Source of the DNA: Bacteroidales bacterium
Lineage (GTDB): Bacteria; Bacteroidota; Bacteroidia; Bacteroidales; VadinHA17
Length of the DNA: 64,000 bases
Assembly (NCBI GenBank): GCA_025454815.1
Contig: JALONR010000015.1
Location: 62,001-126,000, forward strand
Direction: 5' to 3'
The notes beneath the pieces are model-generated. The model was not told the DNA's origin. It made no database searches and worked only from the letters and a program-made list of their open reading frames with translations. A program made the position numbers and the translations under genes. This document shows, piece by piece, positions 15,632-24,802 of this stretch (position 1 is its first letter; every line of letters begins with the position of its first letter).

Positions 15632-16978
15632 TTGACCAGGCTCAAATTCATAGACAACATCTCAGGACTGCAGGCGGTTCAGCTGCTGAGATTTGTCACC
15701 TTCCTCATAATCAGCATCGTCTTTACGAAGAGTCATCTGACCCGCCCGCAGATCGGAAACTGGGAACTGTTCCTCTTTATTTCCAGCCTTGTCAGCTTCT
15801 TCTGGGTTACTGGCATCATTCAGTCGCTTCTCACCCTTTATAACCGCAACCGCACGTTCAGGGAAGACGGTGAAAAGGAGGGCCGGAAATCGCCGGAGAT
15901 CTTCAATGCCTTTCTCCTTATCACATTCTTCAGTGTGGCAGTGTTTTTACTGGGCATACCTATCAGGACAATGTTCTTTTCCTCACAGGGAGAGTCGGAG
16001 ATACCTTATGCGAATCTGCTTCTTCTCTATATTCTTTTCAGCAATCCTGTCACCCTGATAGAGTATATCTACCTTCTCAACAAGAGGCCCCACAGGATCC
16101 TCCAGTACGGCATTTACACCTATGCTGCCCAGCTGGTTATGGTCATTGCGCCGGTGGTTGCCGGATATGATGAGAAGAGCGCCATATTTGGTCTCTTTGT
16201 AATAACAGGCGTCAGGTGGGTATGGCTTATCATCCTGTTGCGGCGGTATACCCTCATGAAGGTATCCCATGACTTTATCCGGGAACATCTCAGGATTGGC
16301 ATGCCGCTGATACTCACCTTTCTAATCAGCGGATCGGCTCAGTATGTTGACGGCATTATCATCTCAGTCCGTTATGATGACCCAGGGGTATTTGCCATGT
16401 ACCGGTACGGTGCGAAAGAGTTTCCGCTGGTACTGCTGCTGGCCAACGGCCTGAGCAATGCACTCCTTCCCCTGTTCAGCACAAGGGAGGGGATGCGCGA
16501 GGCACTGGCAACCCTGCGGAAGAGGTCAGACAGGCTTATCAAATACCTTTTCCCCATCTCAATTGCAACAATGTTCGTCGCCCGCTGGGTTTACCCACGC
16601 CTCTTCACCCCGGAGTTCCAGCGCAGCGCTGACGTCTTCATGATATATCTCCTGCTGATAATACCCCGGCTGGTATTCCCGCAAACCATCATAATAGGCA
16701 GGAGGAAAACCAATGTGACACTCTACGCGGCAGCAGTGGAGATCGCAATAAACATACCGCTCAGTCTGTGGCTCATCAAACCCTATGGGGTGGTGGGGGT
16801 GGCCCTTGCAACCTTCATAGTCTATTTCCTCGAAAAAATGTTTCTTATCTGGTATGTGTGGAAAAAAATGAAGATAAAGCCGGCAGAGTATATACCCATC
16901 ACCAGCTGGCTGATTCATACCGTGCTTCTGATAATTCTGTTCGTGCTTATCGATCACCGGGTCATTGACATTCACTGA
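15632..16978 (+). CDS. Oligosaccharide flippase / polysaccharide biosynthesis membrane protein
   Basis: A 448-residue inner-membrane protein with about twelve hydrophobic helices. It resembles Wzx/MATE-type flippases (MOP superfamily), which move lipid-linked sugars across the inner membrane. The N-terminal FIDNISGLQAVQLLRFVTFLI and the C-terminal NIPLSLWLIKPYGVVGVALAT are typical of the group. The start is a TTG at 15632 preceded by GGGGATAG; no nearby ATG fits. No glycosyltransferases or other capsule genes are next to it, so the sugar substrate is unknown. The spacing to the following PLP enzyme is 89 bp. Confidence 0.78.
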   Translation: MTRLKFIDNISGLQAVQLLRFVTFLIISIVFTKSHLTRPQIGNWELFLFISSLVSFFWVTGIIQSLLTLYNRNRTFREDGEKEGRKSPEIFNAFLLITFFSVAVFLLGIPIRTMFFSSQGESEIPYANLLLLYILFSNPVTLIEYIYLLNKRPHRILQYGIYTYAAQLVMVIAPVVAGYDEKSAIFGLFVITGVRWVWLIILLRRYTLMKVSHDFIREHLRIGMPLILTFLISGSAQYVDGIIISVRYDDPGVFAMYRYGAKEFPLVLLLANGLSNALLPLFSTREGMREALATLRKRSDRLIKYLFPISIATMFVARWVYPRLFTPEFQRSADVFMIYLLLIIPRLVFPQTIIIGRRKTNVTLYAAAVEIAINIPLSLWLIKPYGVVGVALATFIVYFLEKMFLIWYVWKKMKIKPAEYIPITSWLIHTVLLIILFVLIDHRVIDIH

Positions 16979-17067
16979 CCTTTCCCCGGAAATGCCTCAT
17001 CCCGTGCTGCCAGTCCTGAAATGTCAAAAAGAATTATCTTTGGGCCAAATACGCATCGCCAACAAAT

Positions 17068-18555
17068 ATGGCCCTACAATCGACAAAACTGCAGGAGTAT
17101 TTCGGTACGTTCAGAAGAAATATAGTGGGAATAGACCAGGAGTATAACTCTCCCGGCGGTCTGAGGAAAATCATTTATTGTGACTGGATAGCCAGCGGCA
17201 GGCTCTACGGGCCTATAGAAGAGAAGATGAGTCACCTCTTCGGCCCTTTCGTTGGTAATACCCATACGGAAACCTCTGAGACCGGATCAATGATGACCTG
17301 GGCTTACCATCATGCACAGGAAATTATCAAAAAGCACGTTAACGCTGGCCCTGACGATGTACTGATAGGCGCCGGCGCCGGAATGACGGCAGTCATCAAC
17401 AAATTCCAGAGGATACTGGGGCTTAAGGGATGCAACTACCCCAAAACGTCCCGATGCCTCAGCGAAACAGAGCGCCCGGTGGTATTCATCACCCATATCG
17501 AGCATCACTCAAATCAGACATCATGGTATGAGACCATGGCAGATGTCGTAATCATTGAGCCTGGGAAAGACCTGACCGTCAGCCCGGAGAACCTGGTAAA
17601 AGCACTGGAAAAATACAGCAGCCGGAAGTTCAAGATAGGCTCATTCTCAGCCTGCTCCAACGTGACGGGTGTCTTTACACCATATCACTCCATGGCCCGT
17701 ATCATGCATGAACACGGGGGGCTTTGTTTCGTCGACTTCGCAGCTTCAGCTCCGTATGTGGATATAAACATGCACCCGGACGATCCCATGGAGAAACTTG
17801 ATGCCATCTTTTTTTCACCCCATAAGTTCCTCGGCGGACCGGGATCATCAGGTATCATGCTTTTTGATAAATCGTTGTATAAAACAACAGTTCCCGACCA
17901 GCCCGGAGGCGGTACCGTTGACTGGACCAACCCGTGGGGTGAATACAAGTACGTTGACAGTATTGAGGCAAGGGAAGACGGGGGTACACCCGGATTCCTG
18001 CAGATGATCAGGGCAGCGCTGGCAATCAGGCTCAAGGAGCAGATGGACACTGCAATGATACGGAAACGTGAGGAGGAACTGCTGGATAAGACATTCAGGG
18101 GTCTGGGAGCAATCGCGGGGCTTAATATACTGGCAGCCAACATTAGGAACAGACTTGGTGCGGTCTCATTCTACATTGAGGGACTGCATTACAACCTTAT
18201 TGTCAAGCTTCTGAGTGACAGATACGGCATACAGGTCAGGGGCGGCTGTGCCTGCGCAGGCACATACGGCCACTACCTGCTTGATGTCACCTATGACCAC
18301 AGCCATCGGATCACGGAAATGATCAACAGGGGTGACCTGTCGGAGAAACCTGGCTGGGTAAGACTCTCCCTTCATCCCACTATGACAGATGAAGAGCTTG
18401 ATACTGTTATTGCCGCCCTGCGTGAGATAAGGGATCACGCCCCGGAATGGGGCAATGAATATGTCTACAACAGAAGAACCAACGAGTTCACTCACAGGGA
18501 TGACACCGGTGCAGGCAGGGAAAGAGTCCTCTCATGGTTCGACTTTAAGAGCTGA
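17068..18555 (+). CDS. Aminotransferase class V-fold PLP enzyme (cysteine desulfurase-like)
   Basis: A 495-residue cytosolic PLP enzyme of the class V/NifS fold. The cofactor lysine is Lys253 in SPHKFLGGPGSSG, preceded by a conserved Asp in FVDFAASAPYVD. A RGGCACAGTYGHYLL segment near the C terminus resembles the active-loop Cys of group II cysteine desulfurases. No iron-sulfur assembly genes adjoin it, so a SufS-like role is not supported and the substrate is uncertain. The protein is about 90 residues longer than typical SufS. It is followed five bases later by a GNAT-like gene, suggesting a two-gene operon. Confidence 0.8.
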   Translation: MALQSTKLQEYFGTFRRNIVGIDQEYNSPGGLRKIIYCDWIASGRLYGPIEEKMSHLFGPFVGNTHTETSETGSMMTWAYHHAQEIIKKHVNAGPDDVLIGAGAGMTAVINKFQRILGLKGCNYPKTSRCLSETERPVVFITHIEHHSNQTSWYETMADVVIIEPGKDLTVSPENLVKALEKYSSRKFKIGSFSACSNVTGVFTPYHSMARIMHEHGGLCFVDFAASAPYVDINMHPDDPMEKLDAIFFSPHKFLGGPGSSGIMLFDKSLYKTTVPDQPGGGTVDWTNPWGEYKYVDSIEAREDGGTPGFLQMIRAALAIRLKEQMDTAMIRKREEELLDKTFRGLGAIAGLNILAANIRNRLGAVSFYIEGLHYNLIVKLLSDRYGIQVRGGCACAGTYGHYLLDVTYDHSHRITEMINRGDLSEKPGWVRLSLHPTMTDEELDTVIAALREIRDHAPEWGNEYVYNRRTNEFTHRDDTGAGRERVLSWFDFKS

Positions 18556-18560
18556 ATGAG

Positions 18561-19769
18561 ATGAAAATTACTGAGGTTACAGCGGAAGCACACAGTAAGG
18601 AATTCATTGAGTTGTCGAAGCGGCTTTACAAAGGAGATCCAAACTGGGTCTGTCCCCTCGACGGTGAGACGGAATCTGTCTTTGATCGGTCGCGCAATGC
18701 AGCCTTCGCCCATGGCGAAGCGACACGGTGGATACTCTCCGATGATCACGGCAAGACAATCGGGAGAGTGGCCGCCTTTATTGACGAGATACGGTCGAAA
18801 GCCAACCGCCAGCCGACCGGCGGACTCGGTTTCTTCGAGGTTATCGAGTCGCGCGAGGCTGCATTCATGCTATTTGACACTGCCCGTCAGTGGCTGACGG
18901 AGAGGGGGATGAAGGCCATGGACGGGCCAATCAATTTCGGTGAGAATGACAACTACTGGGGCCTCCTGGTGGAGGGATTCATGCAACCAGGCTTCGGCAT
19001 GCCCTACAATAAACCCTATTACAGGCAGTATTTCGAAGAGTACGGGTTCCGAACCTACTTCGAACAGTACAGCTATCACAAGGATGTGGCCTCCGTGGAG
19101 GTATTCCCGGAACGGTTCAGGAAGATCGCGGAGTGGATATCAAAAAGGCCCGGTTATACTTTCCGCCATTTTGAGTTCTCGCAGAGCGAAAGGTTCGCCG
19201 CAGACATGGTTGAGATTTACAACGCCACGTGGTCAGTTTTCAAGGAGGATTTCACTCCCCTGGACCCGGCCAGGATCAGGAACACCCTCAACCAGGCCAG
19301 GGCATTCATCGATCCGGAACTTGTATGGTTCGCCTATCACAATGATAAACCTGTGGCCTTCTTCATCATCTTCCCTGACCTTAACCAGATCATTAGGCAC
19401 TTCAACGGCAGGCTGACTCCCTGGAACAAGATCCGGTTCATCTATTATAAGCTGACTCATGAGATGACCCGGGTCAGGGCGCTGGTGGCAGGGGTACACC
19501 CATCCTACCAGAACAGCGGTATTGAATCTGCCATCTTTCTTGAAATCTTCCGCGTCTTCAGACGCAAAAGGTACATAAAGGAGCTTGAACTGTCATGGGT
19601 AGGCGACTTCAACCCGAAGATGATCTCAATTTACGAGGCCATCGGGGCACATAAAGCCAAAACACACCTTACACTCAGGTACATGATAGATGACACCCTG
19701 CCATTTATAATGTACAAGGATGAAATGGATGAGAACCGTGCTGCCCGGGAGGCAAAACTGAAGAACTGA
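18561..19769 (+). CDS. GNAT-fold N-acetyltransferase-like protein
   Basis: A 402-residue protein with two GNAT-like regions. The N-terminal part (RLYKGDPNWVCPL, then IGRVAAFID) and a C-terminal part (VAGVHPSYQNSGIESAIFLEIFR...ELSWVGDFNPKMISIYEAIGA) follow the acetyl-CoA-binding pattern, although the usual R/Q-x-x-G-x-G/A loop is only loosely kept as YQNSGI. I recognise it as a conserved ~380-400-residue bacterial family of unknown substrate. It has no signal peptide or membrane segment. It starts five bases after the PLP enzyme gene and ends before the rpmE2 promoter. Confidence 0.65.
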   Translation: MKITEVTAEAHSKEFIELSKRLYKGDPNWVCPLDGETESVFDRSRNAAFAHGEATRWILSDDHGKTIGRVAAFIDEIRSKANRQPTGGLGFFEVIESREAAFMLFDTARQWLTERGMKAMDGPINFGENDNYWGLLVEGFMQPGFGMPYNKPYYRQYFEEYGFRTYFEQYSYHKDVASVEVFPERFRKIAEWISKRPGYTFRHFEFSQSERFAADMVEIYNATWSVFKEDFTPLDPARIRNTLNQARAFIDPELVWFAYHNDKPVAFFIIFPDLNQIIRHFNGRLTPWNKIRFIYYKLTHEMTRVRALVAGVHPSYQNSGIESAIFLEIFRVFRRKRYIKELELSWVGDFNPKMISIYEAIGAHKAKTHLTLRYMIDDTLPFIMYKDEMDENRAAREAKLKN

Positions 19770-19787
19770 AATTTTTTTTACACACCT

Positions 19788-19818
19788 TTTGTATTTTCTT
19801 TATTGTTCATTATCTTTG
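19788..19818 (+). promoter_or_regulatory. Promoter of rpmE2 (textbook Bacteroidota type)
   Basis: TTTG at 19788-19791, exactly 19 bp, then TATCTTTG at 19811-19818. This is the best promoter match in the window. The rpmE2 ATG follows 50 bp after the -7 box. Confidence 0.8.
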
Positions 19819-19868
19819 CACTCCCTTGAAAAAGGGATTTTTGAACAGTAATAAAATTTTTCAGGAAG

Positions 19869-20135
19869 ATGAAAGAAGGTATACATCCGAACAATTACAG
19901 GCTGGTTGTATTTCAGGATATGTCAAACGGATTCACCTTTATGACCCGTTCAACAGCAGCATCACGCGATACCATCAAATGGGAGGATGGCAAGGAGTAT
20001 CCGCTGATCAAGCTTGAGATCTCAAATACATCACATCCGTTCTATACCGGAAAGATGAAGCTCGTTGACACCGCCGGCAGGGTTGACAAGTTCATGAGCC
20101 GTTACAAGGATCATCTCGGCAAGAAATCGAAGTAG
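19869..20135 (+). CDS. rpmE2: Type B 50S ribosomal protein L31
   Basis: An 88-residue ribosomal protein of the large subunit. [20 protein letters not shown], the [11 protein letters not shown] stretch and the [10 protein letters not shown] ending are diagnostic of L31. It lacks the Cys pairs of zinc-binding type A L31, so it is the zinc-independent type B form that is standard in Bacteroidota. It is a single-gene unit with its own strong promoter and terminator. Confidence 0.97.
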   Translation: MKEGIHPNNYRLVVFQDMSNGFTFMTRSTAASRDTIKWEDGKEYPLIKLEISNTSHPFYTGKMKLVDTAGRVDKFMSRYKDHLGKKSK

Positions 20136-20155
20136 GTGTTAATTATATTGCAATG

Positions 20156-20186
20156 AGCTGCCTTAAACAAGGCGGCTTTTTTTTTG
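20156..20186 (+). terminator. rpmE2 intrinsic terminator
   Basis: A 9-bp stem (20156-20164 with 20169-20177, one G-T pair) with an AAAC loop, followed by a run of about nine T. Confidence 0.93.
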
Positions 20187-20266
20187 TTTGACAGTTTCAG
20201 GGCGACGGGGATTGACGGAGAGGGCCCGTGGAAAAACCGGGAAAGACGCTACGGCAGACCGGACAG

Positions 20267-20396
20267 CCGCCTGGAAAAACCGGACTGGCCACAGCGGCAA
20301 ACCGGACTGGCCACAGCGGCAAACCGGACTGGCCACAGGGGCAAACCGGACTGGCTACAGCGGCAAACCGGACACCCGCCTGGAAAAACCGGACTG
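20267..20396. repeat. 22-bp tandem repeat (4 copies) inside a 21-bp direct repeat, upstream of lon
   Basis: Four copies of a 22-bp unit beginning ACCGGACTGG lie at 20279-20300, 20301-20322, 20323-20344 and 20345-20366, with single-base differences, and a fifth copy starts at 20367. The array is flanked by two identical 21-bp segments (20267-20287 and 20376-20396). The period is not a multiple of three, so the open frames through it are artefacts. The rest of the 351-bp gap between rpmE2 and lon holds only the terminator and the lon promoter. Confidence 0.92.
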
Positions 20397-20462
20397 ACCG
20401 CCACAATACCGGAGGTGGCTCACGGAATACCGGCCCGGAGAGGATGATGAACCATTATTAAG

Positions 20463-20470
20463 TAAATTTG
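20463..20470 (+). promoter_or_regulatory. Candidate lon promoter, -7 box
   Basis: TAAATTTG matches TAnnTTTG, but no TTG element is seen at -33. It lies 16 bp before the lon ATG, which would give a very short leader. Confidence 0.4.
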
Positions 20471-20486
20471 CATACTTTTACCCGAT

Positions 20487-22949
20487 ATGGAAAAGAAGGT
20501 TTTCGGAAAGTGGGACAGGCTTGGCCTGCATGAGCTGATAGATGAGGGGAGGGAAATTATCCCGATACTTTCTGACGGCGATGACCAGGAACTGGAGGAG
20601 GTACAGATACCTGACACCGTTCCTTTGCTGCCGCTTCGCAATACAGTACTGTTTCCGGGGGTTGTGATACCAATTGCCGTCGGCCGTTCGAAATCGGTAC
20701 AGCTTGTGCGTGATGCCTACCGCGGAGACAGACTGGTAGCCGCAGTGGCACAGCTTGACGCCGAAGTGGATGACCCCGGAGTGCGTGACCTGAATGTGGT
20801 TGGCACCCTCGGCCAGGTGGTCAAGCTGCTGGAGATGCCTGACGGCACCACCACTGCCATAATCCAGGGCCGCAGAAGGGTCTCGGTTGAGACCATTATC
20901 CAGACTGATCCATATATGACTGCCAGGGTAAGGGCTATGCCTGAACCCAGGGGAGTGGAAGACGAGAAGGATTTCGAGGTGATCATCGGCTCGCTGAAGG
21001 ACCTCTCGGTAAAAATCGTCAAGCTGAACCCAAATATCAGCCCGGAGGCCACATTTGCCGTTCGGAACATTGAGAACAGCACCTACCTGATTAATTATAT
21101 CAGTGCCAACACCGAGATCAACGTCAACGACAAGCAGAAGCTGCTTGAGGCGACCACGATCAGGGAGCGCGGACTGCGCCTGCTTGAGCACCTGGTGCGC
21201 GAGATACAGCTGCTGGAGCTTAAGAATGAGCTGCAGTCAAAGGTCAAGTACGAGATAGACCAGCAACAGCGCGAGTTCCTGCTTCACCAGCAGATGAAGA
21301 CCATACAGAATGAGCTTGGAGGCAATCCTATTGAAAAGGAGGTAGAGGAATTCCGGGCCAGGGGTGAAAAGAAGACATGGAGCGAGGATGTCGCAAAGGT
21401 ATTCAACCGGGAGGTTGACAAACTTTCACGCCTCAATCCTGCCGCAGCTGAATACTCGGTGCAGGTTAACTATATCCAGACTCTTCTTGAACTGCCCTGG
21501 AACGAATATACCACTGACAACCTTGACCTGAACAATGCTCAGAACGTTCTTGATGAAGATCATTACGGCCTTGAGGAGGTGAAGGAGAGGATACTGGAGC
21601 ACCTGGCAGTGCTGAAACTGAAGGGTGACCTGAAGTCGCCCATACTCTGCCTCTACGGTCCTCCGGGAGTGGGCAAAACCTCGCTGGGCAAGTCAGTTGC
21701 CCGTGCACTGGGGCGAAGATATGCACGCATGTCTCTTGGCGGGCTCCATGACGAGGCTGAAATAAGGGGCCATCGCAAGACATACATCGGAGCCATGCCC
21801 GGAAGGGTGGTACAGAATATCAGGAGAGCCGGCTCTTCCAACCCGGTATTCATACTTGACGAGATTGACAAGGTGGGACAGGATTTCAGGGGAGACCCGT
21901 CGTCGGCACTGCTTGAGGTGCTTGACCCGGAGCAGAACACCCACTTCTATGACAACTTCCTTGAGCTGGAGTATGACCTTTCAAAAGTACTCTTTATAGC
22001 CACAGCCAATACATTGTCAACAGTCAGTCCCGCCCTGCGCGACAGGATGGAACTGATAGAGATTTCAGGATACCTGGTTGAGGAGAAGCGTGAGATAGCC
22101 GTGAAGCACCTCATCCCCAAGCAGCTGGAGGCCCATGGAGTACTGGCCGGGCAGTTCTCCCTCAGCCGGGAGTTAATCGATACGGTGATCCAAAAGTATA
22201 CACGGGAATCAGGCGTCAGGGAGCTGGATAAAAGGATAGCCAAGCTGGTCAGGTTCAGGGCACGTGAGATTGCCTTCGACCTGAAAACCGATCCGGATAT
22301 CACCCCTGCAAAAGCGGAGGAGATTCTAGGACCGCCAAAGTACATCAGGGATATCTATGACGGCAATGACCAGGCTGGTGTTGTCACCGGGCTGGCATGG
22401 ACTGCCACCGGCGGAGAGATACTTTTCGTCGAAACAAGCCTCAGCCGCGGTAAAGGAAACCTTACCCTCACCGGTAACCTCGGCGATGTAATGAAGGAAT
22501 CGGCTGTGATAGCCCTTGAATATCTCAAGGCACATGCCTCTCTCCTGGACCTGCCGGAGAACTTTTCGGAAAAATGGAATATTCATATCCATGTTCCCGA
22601 GGGTGCAATTCCCAAGGACGGTCCGTCGGCGGGAATAACAATGGCTGTGTCGGTTGCATCTGCCTTCACTCAGAGAAAGGTGAAGAAGTATGTTGCAATG
22701 ACCGGCGAGATCACACTGCGCGGTAAGGTATTGCCGGTGGGAGGCATCAAGGAAAAAATCCTCGCCGCAAAACGCGCCGGGATTAAGGAGATAATCCTTT
22801 CGGAACAGAACCGCAAGGATGTGGAGGAGATAAATGAAAAGTATGTCAGGGGGTTGAAATTCATGTATGTAAATACTATCATGGACGTGCTTGACCATGT
22901 GCTGCTAAGACAGAAGGTTGCCAATGCACGGATAATAGAATTCGACTAA
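20487..22949 (+). CDS. lon: ATP-dependent protease Lon
   Basis: Cytosolic ATP-dependent protease that removes misfolded and regulatory proteins. The 820 residues show an N-terminal LON substrate domain (VPLLPLRNTVLFPGVVIPI), a coiled-coil stretch (about 220-330), an AAA+ module with Walker A GPPGVGKTSLG near residue 391 and Walker B VFILDEIDKV, and the protease domain. Its catalytic dyad is visible as Ser714 in PKDGPSAG and Lys755 in GGIKEKILAA. The length is normal for bacterial LonA. coaD follows 15 bp later. Confidence 0.98.
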   Translation: MEKKVFGKWDRLGLHELIDEGREIIPILSDGDDQELEEVQIPDTVPLLPLRNTVLFPGVVIPIAVGRSKSVQLVRDAYRGDRLVAAVAQLDAEVDDPGVRDLNVVGTLGQVVKLLEMPDGTTTAIIQGRRRVSVETIIQTDPYMTARVRAMPEPRGVEDEKDFEVIIGSLKDLSVKIVKLNPNISPEATFAVRNIENSTYLINYISANTEINVNDKQKLLEATTIRERGLRLLEHLVREIQLLELKNELQSKVKYEIDQQQREFLLHQQMKTIQNELGGNPIEKEVEEFRARGEKKTWSEDVAKVFNREVDKLSRLNPAAAEYSVQVNYIQTLLELPWNEYTTDNLDLNNAQNVLDEDHYGLEEVKERILEHLAVLKLKGDLKSPILCLYGPPGVGKTSLGKSVARALGRRYARMSLGGLHDEAEIRGHRKTYIGAMPGRVVQNIRRAGSSNPVFILDEIDKVGQDFRGDPSSALLEVLDPEQNTHFYDNFLELEYDLSKVLFIATANTLSTVSPALRDRMELIEISGYLVEEKREIAVKHLIPKQLEAHGVLAGQFSLSRELIDTVIQKYTRESGVRELDKRIAKLVRFRAREIAFDLKTDPDITPAKAEEILGPPKYIRDIYDGNDQAGVVTGLAWTATGGEILFVETSLSRGKGNLTLTGNLGDVMKESAVIALEYLKAHASLLDLPENFSEKWNIHIHVPEGAIPKDGPSAGITMAVSVASAFTQRKVKKYVAMTGEITLRGKVLPVGGIKEKILAAKRAGIKEIILSEQNRKDVEEINEKYVRGLKFMYVNTIMDVLDHVLLRQKVANARIIEFD

Positions 22950-22964
22950 TAACAGAACCGCGAC

Positions 22965-23441
22965 ATGGATAAAATTGCTGTTTTCCCGGGCTCATTTGAC
23001 CCGTTCACAGTGGGTCACGAATCGATCGTTAAAAGAGCACTTCCGCTTTTTGACAGGGTGGTCATCGCCGTGGGTGAGAATGCGGAAAAGAAAAATCTTT
23101 TCACCATTGAGGCGCGCATGAAGATGATTGCAAAGGTATTTGAGGGGGAGAGCAAGGTAAAGATCACCCGTTACAGCGGCCTTACGGTGGAATTCTGCCG
23201 CAGTCATGGAGCCCGCTATATCCTGAGGGGTCTCCGCACGGCAGCTGACTTTGAATATGAAAGAGCCATGGGTCACATGAACTGGAAGATGGCTCCGGAG
23301 ATAGATACTGTGTTCCTGCTCACAAGTACCGAACACACTCCCATTAATTCAACGATTGTCCGTGACATTATCAAAAACGGCGGTGATGCTTCCATGTTCG
23401 TGCCTGCAGTCATTAAAATCACGGACTATTTAGGCAGGTAA
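22965..23441 (+). CDS. coaD: Pantetheine-phosphate adenylyltransferase
   Basis: Fourth step of coenzyme A synthesis: 4'-phosphopantetheine plus ATP gives dephospho-CoA. The 158-residue protein starts with the nucleotidyltransferase signature AVFPGSFDPFTVGH. It contains YSGLTVEFCRSHGARYILRGLRTAADFEYE, typical of CoaD, although split here by ordinary variation. It ends with a TSTEHTPINSTIVRDI segment close to the family ISSTxVRE motif. It is 15 bp downstream of lon and likely co-transcribed with it. Confidence 0.97.
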   Translation: MDKIAVFPGSFDPFTVGHESIVKRALPLFDRVVIAVGENAEKKNLFTIEARMKMIAKVFEGESKVKITRYSGLTVEFCRSHGARYILRGLRTAADFEYERAMGHMNWKMAPEIDTVFLLTSTEHTPINSTIVRDIIKNGGDASMFVPAVIKITDYLGR

Positions 23442-23545
23442 AAGCATCTTTTACCGGATGCCCGGGGCCGGGTGAAACAGTCGGTTCACGGATAGGATCT
23501 TCATGGTCACCGGATATGGATCCGGGAATGGTGCACAGGTTAATT

Positions 23546-24163
23546 CTACTTCACCTTCAGCGTATAGTTCAGCAGGTCAAGCAGGCTCTGGAAAGTATTT
23601 GATTTGATCCTGGCTATCTCTTCAGGAGCCAGCCATTCGGCATGAGTGATTCCCTCCGATGCCTGCGGGTCAACGGTCATCTCTCCGCGGTATCTCATCC
23701 TGAACCACCATGTCTTCTTCATGTAAGGCTTGTTGTCAAATAGGTATGTATGGTAACTGGGGGGCAGTGACCCCTCGATGGCATGGCCATGGATGTTGCA
23801 CTCCTCTTCTACCTCCCTGAGTGCGCATTCCTCAGGGGTTTCACCCTCTTCCATATGCCCCTTGGGAAGATCCCACCTGCCGTAACGCATTATGAACAGG
23901 TACCGTCCCGATGGGTGTCCTACCAGTCCGCCGGCAGCTTCTGTCACAACAAACCATGACGAAAACACCTTCCAGAGGTTGTTGATATTGGATGAATAAA
24001 TATTAAGAGATGGAATTTCATTATTGACGGCAAACTGTGATATTTGAGCGAATAGTTCCTCCGGCTGGTTGTATTTGTGATAAAGGGTGTATTTTTGCAC
24101 CCTGTCAGGCTCGGGGGAGAGAGTGATAACCCTGTTGTCAAAATATATCTTATACTTCACCAT
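23546..24163 (-). CDS. Nudix hydrolase
   Basis: A 205-residue protein with a Nudix domain in its second half (about residues 70-200). The Nudix box reads GHMEEGETPEECALREVEEECNI. It keeps the metal-binding REVEEE core but has Asn where the consensus has the final Gly. The first ~65 residues form an extra N-terminal domain found in Bacteroidota homologues (opening KIYFDNRVITL). The substrate is probably a nucleotide derivative but cannot be named. Its ATG (24161-24163) touches the ATG of pyrE on the other strand, so each gene's leader lies inside the other. Confidence 0.85.
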   Translation of the reverse strand: MVKYKIYFDNRVITLSPEPDRVQKYTLYHKYNQPEELFAQISQFAVNNEIPSLNIYSSNINNLWKVFSSWFVVTEAAGGLVGHPSGRYLFIMRYGRWDLPKGHMEEGETPEECALREVEEECNIHGHAIEGSLPPSYHTYLFDNKPYMKKTWWFRMRYRGEMTVDPQASEGITHAEWLAPEEIARIKSNTFQSLLDLLNYTLKVK

Positions 24164-24802
24164 ATGTACGATACAGCCAGGAAAACCGCAGAATACCTGT
24201 TACAAATTAACGCAATTAAATTACAACCGGCAAAACCTTTTACCTGGGCTTCAGGATGGAAGTCTCCCATTTATTGCGATAACCGCATGACTCTCTCCTT
24301 TCCTGAGGTGCGGGGGTTCATTCGTGATTCATTCGCTGCCGGGGTCCGGGACCTCTATCCGGGTGCAGAACTGATAGCAGGTGTGGCCACCGGCGCCATA
24401 GCCCACGGTGCACTTGTGGCTGAGGCCCTGGGGCTGCCTTTCATCTATGTGAGGTCAGGTGCAAAGGATCATGGACTTGGCAACCAGATAGAAGGTCACT
24501 TTGAGAAGGGGCAGAAGGTGGTTGTGATAGAAGACCTCATCTCAACCGGGGGAAGCAGCCTTGGCGCCGTCAGGGCTCTGCGCGAAGCGGGTTGTGAAGT
24601 GCTGGGCATGATAGCTATTTTCACCTACGGATTCACCAGGGCCACGGATGCATTTGCCACGGAAGGATGCAGGCTTGACACACTCAGTAATTACAATGTG
24701 CTGGTTGATATGGCCGCAGAATCAGGATATATTTCGCAGGGCGATGTCGAGACACTGAAGGAGTGGCGCAAGGACCCGGCAGGATGGGGTGCACGGTTAT
24801 GA
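24164..24802 (+). CDS. pyrE: Orotate phosphoribosyltransferase
   Basis: Converts orotate and PRPP to OMP in UMP synthesis. The 212-residue protein has the family opening TAEYLLQINAIKLQPAKPFTWASGWKSPIYCDNR split by normal variation. The catalytic-loop lysines lie in RSGAKDHGLGNQIEG, and the PRPP-binding motif is VVVIEDLISTGGSS. A GTG at 24077 would extend the frame, but homology supports the ATG at 24164. That start directly abuts the divergent Nudix start codon. The stop overlaps the next gene as ATGA. Confidence 0.96.
   Translation: MYDTARKTAEYLLQINAIKLQPAKPFTWASGWKSPIYCDNRMTLSFPEVRGFIRDSFAAGVRDLYPGAELIAGVATGAIAHGALVAEALGLPFIYVRSGAKDHGLGNQIEGHFEKGQKVVVIEDLISTGGSSLGAVRALREAGCEVLGMIAIFTYGFTRATDAFATEGCRLDTLSNYNVLVDMAAESGYISQGDVETLKEWRKDPAGWGARL

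Noticed and set aside
17068-18555. SufS-type iron-sulfur assembly desulfurase
   Set aside because: No suf or isc genes adjoin it and the chain is about 90 residues too long; only the class V fold is claimed.
20267-20396. A CRISPR array upstream of lon
   Set aside because: The 22-bp units follow each other without spacers.
20184-20461. Several open frames of 60-90 codons on both strands upstream of lon
   Set aside because: All are produced by the 22-bp tandem repeat, which is free of stop codons; the period is not a multiple of three and no start or ribosome site supports them.
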